Below are positions 26,878 through 38,986 of a stretch of 64,000 nucleotides of DNA, piece by piece. The stretch spans positions 1,405,261-1,469,260 of the forward strand of contig OX439127.1 in assembly GCA_949318235.1 (NCBI GenBank). Direction: 5' to 3'. Both the position numbers and the translations under genes were made by a program. Each line of letters opens with the position of its first letter. Positions within the stretch are counted from its first letter, which is position 1. The notes under the pieces are model-generated. The model was not told where the DNA came from and did no database searches. It worked only from the letters and a program-made list of their open reading frames with translations. The stretch comes from Ecdyonurus torrentis. Its lineage: Eukaryota; Arthropoda; Insecta; Ephemeroptera; Heptageniidae.

Positions 26878-27041
26878 TTGACTGATGAAGGAACAACTGT
26901 TTTGAGGCCGACTATAAGTGATTTCGGTCACATTCGCTTCCGTTTCTTCTTACTACGCATGTGCAGTAAGTCTTAACGGAAGCGGATGTGAGCAAAATCG
27001 CTTATAGTCAGCCTTAAAACAGTTGCTCCTTTATCAGTCAA
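26878..27041. mobile_element. 164-bp hairpin MITE with TA flanks
   Basis: Almost perfect palindrome. TTGACTGATGAAGGAACAAC faces GTTGCTCCTTTATCAGTCAA, and the match continues through ACTATAAG and CACATYCGCTTCCGTT to a short loop (CTTCTTACTACGCATGTGCA). TA on both sides (26876-26877 and 27042-27043) fits a Tc1/mariner-type target duplication. Confidence 0.85.
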
Positions 27042-27044
27042 TAA

Positions 27045-29340
27045 ATAAATTAAATTTATGTGGATGATAAAGTAGATTGAAATAAATGATAACGTTTATA
27101 AAGTTGACATTTTAATTTAATTTTTAGCTTGTTTTATTATTTGGTTTGATCTTTTCATGTTATTTCTATTTTATTTATATTTTTTAAATTTTTCTTTTTT
27201 GGAATATACATAATCATTAAACAACTTTAAACAAATTTAACTCTTTAAAAATTATTTTTCTTAAAAAAACATAAATTATTAAAGTTATAATATACAATGT
27301 AGACTGAGTTATTAAATGTATTCATTATACATTCCAATAAATAAATTTTAAATTTGAACTTTTCTTAAATAAATTTTTCTGCGCACATTTGTTTTTCAAT
27401 GTGCAGTGAGTATTTTTTTTATTCCTATCATTTTTTTAAACCAAATTTTCAGAAAAGTATGATAAAAACATAATGTCACATTACTCTGTTATATAAACTT
27501 AACGTTGCAAAATATAGTTTAGGTAAATAAAATTTGAATTTCATATATTGGAATAGTTCATTAATCAAATTCAACATTTCAATTGCTTTAAAACAAATTG
27601 TAAAATAAATAAAGAATAACCAAAGCTTTAAGCTTTAATAATTCTACTTAGCAAGATAAAAATTTATGACAACGAGAAATAACTAAAGCACAAAATTCAT
27701 AAACGAACTATTAAAATATAAATTAAATTAAGTAGTATTAATATTTTAAAATATTAAATATGTAAAGTAATGAAAATTTTTATTTCTTGATTTTAATATT
27801 TCTCCGTCTCATTAGCTTAGCATTGTGATGGCACATTCACTTTTTTTTTACAGAAAATAAAATAATAAATTATTTTTGACAAGATAGTCTGAGGCTTTAA
27901 ATCTATGAACTAGAAATTTTATTATATAATTTTATAATTTTTTTTTCTTTTTTTAATTTTCTGTATATTGTGTAAGATATTTTTCTTCTTTTTTTTATAC
28001 ATTAAATTTGTTTGCTCTTATATAAAATGATTGTATGTAAACCTATAGGAAAAGCATAAAATAAAATATTGATGCATAATCATTAAATAATATTTTATAA
28101 TTATAATTTAAATTATGTAAATAATACTAAGAACAATGATGCATCAAGTTTATTAAAATTCATAGTATTTGACAGTTTTTTTCCATTTTCCTATACAATC
28201 AGTCTTGGGGTCAATTATCGAAAGATTACAGAAATAGTAAAGACTAACAATTTTGCAAAAACTATCGTTATAGATATAAATTAATATTTATTTCTACAAT
28301 TATCGTCAAATTTTAAAACAAAACTTTTACAAAAATTTCACTTAGAAAAAGCAAGAAGCTGAAAAAAAAGAAATTAAAAAAACAGAAAAAAAGGAGAAAA
28401 ACTAACTACAAAGTAAGATTATGAGTAACAAGTAAAGAATATTATCACACCTGCTCAAAGACAGTCAGTAGAAAATAAAATGCACATAACTATCTTTCAT
28501 AAACTAAATTTTTTGGAAAATAATAATAATTAAAAATAGTTTTTCCATGAATTACTCTATATAAATGTAAAACAAATACAGTTTAATTTTAATAATCTAT
28601 AACGAAATGTATATTAAATAAAAAAAAGAATAAGAATAAAAAAAGCTACTGTAGGATTCGTTTTCTTGTCATTGTTCAATTCCTTTAATTGTATTTTTTA
28701 TTTCTATGTCTCTCTCTGTCTCTCTCTCTCTGTCTCTTTCCCTCTCTTTCTCTTTTTTATATGAAAAACTGCATTCCTTATATCGTTGAAGTTTGCCGCG
28801 TCGCCATAAGAATTGAAATCCAGCTAGAATGTCCACAGTATTTTTGTTATATTGTCTGGGTTAAAAGTAAATAGACTATTGTATAGTATAAGTGCTGATT
28901 TCTAAATGTATTTGATATTAGATTTATTTGTTATTATTGTACAATAAAATATTCCATAAAAACAAATAAAAGTTATTTTCTAGAAAATTTAAAGGAATAT
29001 TGGGCAGACTATACGGCAACTTATACAATCTTTGTTAAAATTTTTTACAATCTAACATTACTAAATATTTAGGTTCCGCATTAGAAGTAATTTTAAGAAA
29101 TAAAAAAAAATTCTGCACCAATTTTGTTTTTATCTATATTAAAAAAAGGCAAATTCATATCTGATATAAAATCTAAAACGTAATGCAACGAAATCATAAA
29201 ATTTCACAATTATACACTGAAATGCATTACATAAATTGAAAGTTATTCATTACGTTGCGCTACAATTCAACTTATAAGTGGAAATTTTTTATTTATTACT
29301 AATCTTAACTTTTAAAAAATTCTATGAAAAAATTATGTTA
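27045..29340. other. AT-rich spacer, nothing recognised
   Basis: Extremely AT-rich. CT-rich microsatellite at ~28708-28752; the ORF over it is low complexity. Nothing else supported. Confidence 0.4.
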
Positions 29341-29500
29341 TAAATATTTTACAAACTTAGTATCGTTATCGTTAAATTATCGCTATATTTATAGTATCGT
29401 TAAAGTTTTAAATAAATTAAAAGTATTGATAAAGTTATCGTTATAAGGAAAGGCTAGAATATAATATCGTTATTGTTAACGAAATTTTGGGTATCGAACG
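29340..29500. repeat. Cluster of TATCGTTA motifs
   Basis: At least five copies or variants of TATCGTTA within 150 bp, mostly in one orientation (e.g. GTATCGTTATCGTTAAATTA, AGTATCGTTAAAG, GTTATCGTTATAAGG, AATATCGTTATTGTTAACG). Dense short subterminal motifs of this sort mark hAT transposon ends; no terminal inverted repeat or target duplication found here. Confidence 0.4.
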
Positions 29501-30056
29501 CATGACTTTAAATACATAATACTGACGTAATTATATATGTAAATACACAATATTTTGTTTTATTATATAGCCTGACTGGCGTATTTAGAACAATAATTTT
29601 TTACAAATAATACAGGTGCCAATCTTTTTACGTTAAGAGCCTATGGTTAGTTTTAAAATTTCTTCACCATATTTTAAGTGAAAATTATTATTTACAGAAT
29701 TATAAGCAAAACTATTTTATCGAATTATAAGAATCTAAGATAGAATAATAACATAATTTTGTCATAGCTCATGGTTCCATCGGACATCGGAACCATGCAC
29801 GTCCGATTATATCATGTCCGCATATCACTATTTTAACAGATTGCAAAAACAGGGTGTTTTAGTTTACAAATTGATTATTTGTGAGAAAACTATTAAAAAA
29901 ATGACATTAATAAAATGTATTGTCAGAATTATATGTAAGTCTTAAGCCAAAAATAATTTAAATGTTTTGTGCCTTTTTATTTTTAAATTGTAACGATTCA
30001 AAACTTCAGAAACACTTAAATTTCTAATCTAAGGCTTTCATATCCCAGTGACGATA

Positions 30057-30330
30057 TATATATCGTCTTGGATGCGGCAAACCACCGTATCTCCTTTGTT
30101 CAAAATTTTCATAAAACGCATGTCTCCAGTGATCAAAATATTAATAAAATGCGTATCTTCAGTGATTAGCACTTTGAAAAAAAGCGTAACTCGAGTGATC
30201 AAAATTTAAAAAGAATAACGTATCTCCAGTGATCAAAGCTTTTCATTATAGAGCGTATCTCCAGTGATTGGCTTTGTTTAGATCGTATCTCCAGTGATAA
30301 ACTATTTTATTTTAGATCGTATCTCTATTT
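30057..30330 (+). repeat. Degenerate ~33-bp tandem array, foldback-arm-like
   Basis: Seven units start near 30119, 30151, 30184, 30219, 30253, 30283 and 30317 (spacing 30-35 bp). Each has the core GCGTATCTCCAGTGATCA or a variant and a variable AT-rich remainder. Unit length, the GTATCTC/GTAACTC core and a lead-in TATATCGTCTTGGATGCG resemble the arms of the foldbacks at 11.0 and 12.1 kb (ATCGATCTTGTCGCG, then GTAACTCG). No inverted partner was found nearby, so this may be a solo arm. Confidence 0.6.
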
Positions 30331-30403
30331 ATCATTAAAATATATGGAATTTTTAATATTTAACTAAAAAAAATAAAGAACAAACAAAATTAAAAAAGAA
30401 AAA

Positions 30404-30760
30404 TCAGCTGGTAGAATTTGCATCCCTTATGTTCAAGGACTAAGTGAAAAATTACAAAGAGTTGGTAGAGAAGTAAATTTAAGATTTGTGTGTTCGTCAA
30501 GAGAAACTATAAAATCAAAATTAGTACTTACTAATAATACCCTTTAAATATTAGGGTAAAAGAGCACAAGCAAAAAACAGAAAAAAGAGTTACAGGATAT
30601 TCAAAACTTAATAATAAGAAGCTAAAATTATAGGTAGAGAAAGTCATTATAAAAAAGGAAAACTTTTAGAAGCAATAGAAATGGCAAGAAGGAAAGATGA
30701 AACAATTATCAGTCAACCTAGTTTTCAATTGCCGCGCATTTGGATCCCCCTTTAAAACCC
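30404..30760 (+). pseudogene. Penelope-like element relic (C-terminal part)
   Basis: Three readable pieces in order. CIPYVQGLSEKLQRVGREVN followed by SSRETIKSKLVLTN (30419-30535) matches the connector before the GIY-YIG domain in Penelope-like elements. RVKEHKQKTEKRVTGYSKL (~30554) matches the R..EH segment of the GIY-YIG domain, whose GIY and YIG strands are deleted. Then HYKKGKLLEAIEMARRKD and PSFQLPRIWIPL (~30642-30752) match the conserved C-terminal end. Stops and deletions show it is dead. The reverse transcriptase is not present. Family call is from remembered motif order. Confidence 0.65.
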
Positions 30761-31018
30761 TTTGATAAGAAAGTACCGTGTAATCGTACTAAAAATAAAG
30801 TCAACAATTTGCTTGCACCTGACGAGGCGTGTACGCCCTCTCCTACCCTCAATAGGTCAGCACGGCAGAGAGAGAGAGTTAAGTTTTCAGTTCTAAAAAA
30901 TCAGACAAGCAGTATGTAACATTTTTGATATATAGTCTCCGAAAACGTTTAACATTGTGTGTAGATAACATAGCTATGTAATTTTTAAAAAGACTGTGAA
31001 TTGAGTGTTTTTATAATT

Positions 31019-31387
<369 letters not shown>

Positions 31388-31459
31388 AATTCTATTTTAT
31401 ACAATATAATCGCAAAGCAAATGAGAACAGCATACAGATTTCGTGTTTAAGAAATGACT

Positions 31460-33176
<1,717 letters not shown>

Positions 33177-33639
33177 TATATATTATTATGTTATTATGCA
33201 TTGTGAAATTTAGACGTACTTAAATATGTATTACAAATAGACTTTAAACTTAGACTTTAGACTTTGGTAGCTGGAAAAGAATGAAAAATATTTTTTACTA
33301 TTGTTGGTACTATAAACTACACACAACCCTTGAGTAAGCTTCAAATCTTTTCTTTTGTTACTAGTATATTAATTTACGTCACTTCCTCTTCACGGCGTGT
33401 ATTTTGACACTTATTAGGCTAGAAATAGGCTAAAATATTCATATTCACTGGCAAAGAACCAATATGGGAAGAATTGCCATTAATACTAAAGTTACTCACT
33501 TTTATAATGAAATTCTTAATCAATTAAAAACCAAGATACATATATAATTTTAATCGTTAAAAAACTGTTTAGGAATTAAATTTTTCAAAGGCAAAATTAA
33601 TAATTCATAAATAATAATTATAATATTAATGTATATATA

Positions 33640-34210
33640 AAACGTATACATGGATATACATATATTTTATTAAATGTTCTTATAGATACTTGGATTGTAA
33701 ATTTTAAATACAATATTTCCGATTTATCAATATATCGATGCTTCTGCGTCAAAAAAGTTTATTTGCAATTTTCACCAGCGCGGCGAGAGGAGGATCTGAA
33801 CTTTCTACCATGAAGCAACTGTAATATTAAGTAAATTAACGCTAGACTACGTACCTTGCGGCGTAGAAAGTGCAGATCCTCCACTCGCTGCGCTAGTGGA
33901 TAGTGTCAAAAATATTTTTTGAAGCGGAAGCATCGATATTTATCAATGTCTTGATCTATCATATATGATTTATATTGTGTGTTAGGATAATGTATCCCTA
34001 TGAATCACTAAATTTTCATTCGTCGTTAGAATATTTATTAATATATCTAACACTGAGACAAAACAATCACATCTTCTTTCTTTATCTTTCTTATATAATT
34101 TGTAATAGGACAGCTTCAACACGAGCAAAAGGCTCTCTGAAGCGGAAAATACAGAATGGACCTCACAAATTTATGTAATGTGTATTTTAAGAGTTAAATA
34201 AAATTAAAAA
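33640..34210 (+). repeat. Dispersed repeat, copy 1 (with MITE insertion)
   Basis: Colinear with 55770-56215 in the same orientation: ATACATGGATATA, a GATCTATCATATATGATTTATA block, CTAACATTG/CTAACACTG with GACAAAACAA, and near the end GACAGCTTCAACAYGAGCAAAAGG. Copy 1 holds an extra 200 bp (33736-33935) absent from copy 2. The 3' part could be read as a short exon (DSFNTSKRLSEAENTEWTSQ after a TTTGTAATAG acceptor-like site), but copy 2 does not keep that frame, so I favour a transposon or duplicated non-coding DNA. Confidence 0.75.
33736..33935. mobile_element. 200-bp palindromic MITE, CGATGCTTC family, copy 1
   Basis: Exactly 200 bp between ATAT (33732-33735) and ATAT (33936-33939). Ends CGATGCTTCTGCGTCAAAAA and its inverted partner GAAGCGGAAGCATCG. 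Inverted GAGGAGGATCTGAACTTTCT and AGAAAGTGCAGATCCTCCAC blocks flank a ~50-bp centre with GTAATATTAAGTAAATTAACGC. The repeat it sits in has an empty counterpart near 55860. A 4-bp duplication is compatible with Sola-type transposases among known groups, but no autonomous partner is in view. Confidence 0.88.
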
Positions 34211-34214
34211 AATA

Positions 34215-35925
34215 ACTATTTAAATTTCCATTCATATATTTTATTAGATGGATATTATTATAATTAATTTACAATAAATAAAAATGAATTAAAATTGTTT
34301 GATATAATAAAATTTTTTTTTTTGATTGTATAAAAATACAATTAACGACTCAAATGCTCGACAGGTGAGACATAAATGTAAATAGAAGTCAATACACGTC
34401 CTATGTATGCTATGATCTCGTAATCAAAAGTTAGTAATAAAACAATAAGTTCTAAGTACTGGCTAAATTTGTTTATAGTCTACAAAAAGAGCCTAAATGA
34501 ATTATATACCTTAAAAGTAATGTATATATTATAATATTCTTATAAATGATTTAGAAACTTAGATTCAAAAGTGAATTTTTCAATTCACATTTACATGTGA
34601 GTTTGAGGTGTCGGTATCTTTTTTGTTGCTTCCTATCAATCTTTAGATAAGCAATAGGATAAAAAAGAGACATGTGAAGTAGAAAAATACATTATGGTAT
34701 TTAAAAAGTTAAATTATTTGTTGTTATAGTTTATTTATGTATTTTCTACATTAGCACGCGTTGCAATAAATTTATGTTTTATTAAGTAGATTTAGTAAGC
34801 TTCGATACTAAATAATAAAACAAATAAATTCTGATGTTGTCTGGAAACAAATCCATGTTACTATCTGTAATATTTATAAATTATTTTACCAAAAAAAATG
34901 GAAATAATAATTATATTTAATTATATAAACTTATTATTAATAAAATCTGACATTATGACCTATTTTTAAAAAATTTTAAATCGTGGGGTCTACATGTCTA
35001 GTCTATTGCAGGTTTTTAAGTTGTCCTAATCCTGGATAAGGTTACTGGGAAGAGTAATCCTCCAATATTCAGCATAAGTCAACAAAATTGATTTTTTTTA
35101 CAGAAACAATAAAAAGTTTTAGTTAAGGCAACAGAACTATAAAGATATAATATTTTACAACAATTTTGGTCGTTTTATTGTTACCAGTCATTTACATATG
35201 CAGCCGCTGGCATCACGTATAAGGCGAAAAAAGTAAATTACGAAGATAGCTACAAAACTAAGAAGCAACTTTCTAAGCACATTTTTTATTTCTTGCTTGT
35301 GTATAGTAAGATATAAGGTTTCTTTCTATTTACTTTGATTTTCCAAAAACAATGAGTAACATGGCCATATTCGAGGTCAAATTATATCAATTTAAAAAAT
35401 GTCGATTGTTTTGACAAGTATTGTACTCTATGTAAATTTTCAAAAACTACTTTCTCCATAAAAAAGGATGAATAAGGATACTATTAACCTAAAAAGTACG
35501 TTAAATGTCATATAAAAGTTTTTTGAGTATTTCTGGCGGGTCTTAGAATATAGGCGATTTTGATAAATCTCGGCATTTTTGTTCAATCATTTACAATTAC
35601 ATTGGGTAGTTTTCAAAATTTTTTCCTAAAAAAAATTGTTAGTTACCATGTTGGTTTACTTCCTCAAACGAGAATTTATTAATATCTGTTTTCCACGAAA
35701 ATATACAAAGCCCAGAAATTGACTCTAAATACCCATATCGCGTATAAGCCGCCTTTTTCAAATACATGTATCTCGCAAAGCAATTAAAATTTTTAAGAAA
35801 TATTTGATGACGAAACATTTTTATTAGTACGTACTTTGTGTATATATTTCATTTCGATCGGCGAAAATTCTTTCTCGTGAGTGCCGCCATTGTAAAAAGT
35901 GGAAAAACACTCTCAAATATATATA
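34215..35925. other. AT-rich spacer, nothing recognised
   Basis: 35150-35880 is a little less AT-rich and has patches (CCATATCGCGTATAAGCCGCC, TTTCGATCGGCGAAAATTC) typical of old transposon ends, but no pairing end was found. Confidence 0.35.
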
Positions 35926-35927
35926 TT

Positions 35928-36134
35928 GCTGGACGCTCGTCTAAATGAGGAAAAAGCAATTTTCATAAACCCTGCGAGTGGTGAATAAGCAACTTTCACG
36001 GCCGTCGCGAGTGGTGAATATCATGTGCTGTAAGCAAAGCTTATTCGGCACTCGCGGCGGCCGTGAAAGGTGTATATTCACCACTCGCGCAGTTCATGAA
36101 AATTGCTTTTTCCCCATTTAGACTCGCGGCCATC
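35928..36134. mobile_element. 207-bp palindromic MITE in (TA)n
   Basis: Arms: GTCTAAATGAGGAAAAAGCA and its inverted partner TGCTTTTTCCCCATTTAGAC, continuing through GCGAGTGGTGAATA and TTTCACGGCCG blocks to a short centre around AAGCAAAGCTT. ATATATAT flanks both ends (35917-35926 and 36136 onward). First bead of the chain described in the findings. Confidence 0.85.
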
Positions 36135-36135
36135 G

Positions 36136-36142
36136 ATATATA

Positions 36143-36215
<73 letters not shown>
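36136..36215. repeat. (TA)n tract between elements
   Basis: TA with a TTTATTTA interruption near 36145; separates the 207-bp MITE from the 6.3-kb element. Confidence 0.97.
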
Positions 36216-36217
<2 letters not shown>

Positions 36218-36309
36218 CAGATTTAAAAAATTGCTGACCACCTCTAATAAATTTTAAAAAAAATTTAGGATGAAAAATTTAAAAAAAACTGTCGAAGGTA
36301 CCTTATGAT

Positions 36310-37632
36310 TATAGAGCGAAGAATTAGTTGTTGTTTTTTTTTGGCAAAATAGTTAACTAAATAGTTGTTTTTTTCGGGAAAATAGTTGGTAAAATAGTTG
36401 ATTTTCAAGAAATAGTTGATTTAATAGTTGATTTTAATTTTAAATTAATTTTTTTACCCTTTCAAATCATATACATTAAATCTAAGGTAAATACTAGCAT
36501 AAACTGAAATATAACATTTTATAAGAACTCAGAAGGCTAGTAATCTATGCATATATGGATATCAGCAAAGGATCCAAGAGCTCTGTTACCATGGCTGCCT
36601 TGACTTTCAAAGTAATGGCACACCAAGTACTTTTCCAAATTCTACACAGTAAAACTTGTACATCGATAACAAAAAAACACCTCTCCACATTTTTAGACTG
36701 TACTTGAGAGAACTAGTTTTTTTAAGGTTTTACTGTAGGTTAGCAGTATAAATTTTTTTATATTATATTTTTGAATTGAGTTGAAGCTGCTGTACCTAAA
36801 AATGAAATCCAAAAAATTCTATATCAAAAACCCTCAGCGCTTAACAAAAAAAAAACACTAACTTGTTCTTCGTGTTGACTTTCAATGAAAACTTTTGATG
36901 TTTCAGATTTTTCTATGACGAATTTTACGGGGAAAAAATATCGCAAATTGATCCATGTTAATTTGATTATACGATTTTCAATCATTTTCTTTCTACGTAA
37001 AAGTCTCGTAAAAATTGTTTAAAAAGTCAAATTAATTAAAACTTGATTTATAGAACACATTTGAATTTTTTTGTTTACAAGTTAATCAATAAAATTTTTG
37101 CACACCGTGCATGAACTTGAAGTTTTGAAGGTTTTTCGTGTTAAAGGGGACGTTACCCAACGTCTTTTAACGCTAATTTACGGAAGATGTGATTGAAACT
37201 GATTCTTTTTGGAGTAAAGAGAATTGTTCTTTGGCTCATTATAAAACTGAAAATTATATAAAATTAAATTTTCCAACCACTTTGCTACCCTAAAGTTGTA
37301 ATTTAAATGATAGGTTATTCAGAATGTATCCGTTTCCAACAGAATTTTTCCAGACTTGGGAAAAAATTTAATTATTTTTAAACTTTTTTTTATTTATTAC
37401 ATTTATTTACATATATTTATTTATTTATTTATTATTTACATGTTATCAATGAATCGTGAACAAAAGATGAAAATAGTTGACAAATAGGTGAAAAATGTTG
37501 AAATGGTTGAAAATAGTTGATTTTTAGATGGGGTCAAAAGGTCACAATTTAATGGATCGATGGTGATCTGGTAAAATAATAAGAATAGCACCCATAACGC
37601 AAATAGTTGAAAAACTATTTCTGCGCTTTCTA
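36310..37632. mobile_element. hAT-type element nested in TIR (8-bp TSD)
   Basis: 1,323 bp bounded by CTTATGAT at 36302-36309 and again at 37633-37640. Terminal inverted repeats TATAGAGCGAAGAATTAGTT and, from the right end reversed, TAGAAAGCGCAGAAATAGTT match at 16 of 20 positions and have the hAT-like TAGAGCGC form. Subterminal regions are crowded with ATAGTTG (about seven in 36320-36440, several in 37440-37620). No long ORF, so non-autonomous or decayed. The opposite arm of the host element has a single ATCATAAG (42413-42420) without insert. Confidence 0.9.
36775..37065. repeat. Dispersed repeat, copy B
   Basis: Second copy of the sequence at 24110-24470, here inside the nested hAT element. 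Confidence 0.55.
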
Positions 37633-38986
37633 CTTATGATACAACATTGCACAGCCAAAATTTTTTTTCTTTGTTGATTATTACCGGAGATATGGCCATT
37701 TTAAGATAGCAGCTTAGAATAAGAAGCTTCAAAACTCCTCTACTATTAAAGAAAAACTAACAATTCTTCTTGATAATAAATTTCCTATAAGTTAATAAAG
37801 TTTAGACATATGTAAAATTAATTTATCAATTTTAAAGTATTTTTAATTTATTTTAAGAAAATGTCAATTTTTGACAAAATATGCATAATTGGACACGCCT
37901 TACAAAATAGTCTTAATATTTTTTTAACAAGTTTCAATTATTGATCTGTTAAATAAACTTATAATCTTTACTTTTTAGCGGGAAAATATTTATTTTTTTA
38001 AAAAATCTAAATTACAGTGCACGTGAAAATTAGTGACTTTTCATGATATATGCTATTTTCAACTTTAAAAAATTTAATATTACCACCTGTTTTCTAAGAA
38101 ACAATATATATATACACAAAAAGAACATACTTTGCATAAATATAATATAAAATACAAAGCGTGTATATGATCCTGCAAATATTTTTTACGCATTTTTTAG
38201 TAACAAGCTTTTCGCGCGCGATACGCTCAACGTAAATAGTCCCATTTTAGCGACAAATATAGCGTATAACTACATTATTATTTATGTTTATACATTTTTA
38301 CGATGATCTATTAATTTCGGGTTTCTTATTAAGTATATCCGTTCCCCCACCCCCTCTTGCAACATTTATAGCAGTATTAGTATTACATCGGGGGCAATTT
38401 ATACTATACTAGTTGAACAAAATTTTTGAAATTGGTAAAAATGAATTTATGATAAATTATACAGTTTTTATTGTTCGATAATTTTACAAGCCTTCTTTTC
38501 CTATGAATTGTTATATTACTAGTCTATTATATTGTTTGTCCTTCATACTAATAATAATAATATATAGTGAAGACACAAATCTAAAATTACATGTGTTTAG
38601 GATTTTATTGCATTTTTCAGAACTTGCAGCTTACGTGGTGAATCATCATCATATATTAGGATAAGTAAAAGTTGAATCGAAAGATTTATTACAAAAATAG
38701 CAATTCTTTTGACGCATTTTGTCAATTTTACTATTAATTTTACACCTTAGTTTTTAGCACGCTGTAGTTTTCTGTAGAGATTCGAATGTTAGAATGAGTG
38801 GACCTTGTTTTTATAACTTAGTTATTAATTGTTTGTTTGTTGTGTTAATTTGTGTTGTGCATTGTATTTTGAAAAATGTCAAATAATATAGTTAAATGTA
38901 CGATTGGGAACGTTATTAGTCATGACTGTCATTAAGATAGGTATACAAGAACTCATAGACTGCATTTTATAAGTAATTTTAAAACA

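Noticed and set aside
30119..30330. CRISPR-like array (18-bp repeats with ~15-bp spacers)
   Set aside because: Repeats are degenerate, spacers are low-complexity AT, the unit resembles foldback arms, and the context is eukaryotic with no cas genes.
34098..34178. Terminal exon after a TTTGTAATAG acceptor
   Set aside because: The paralogous copy at 56098 does not keep the frame, so coding constraint is not supported.
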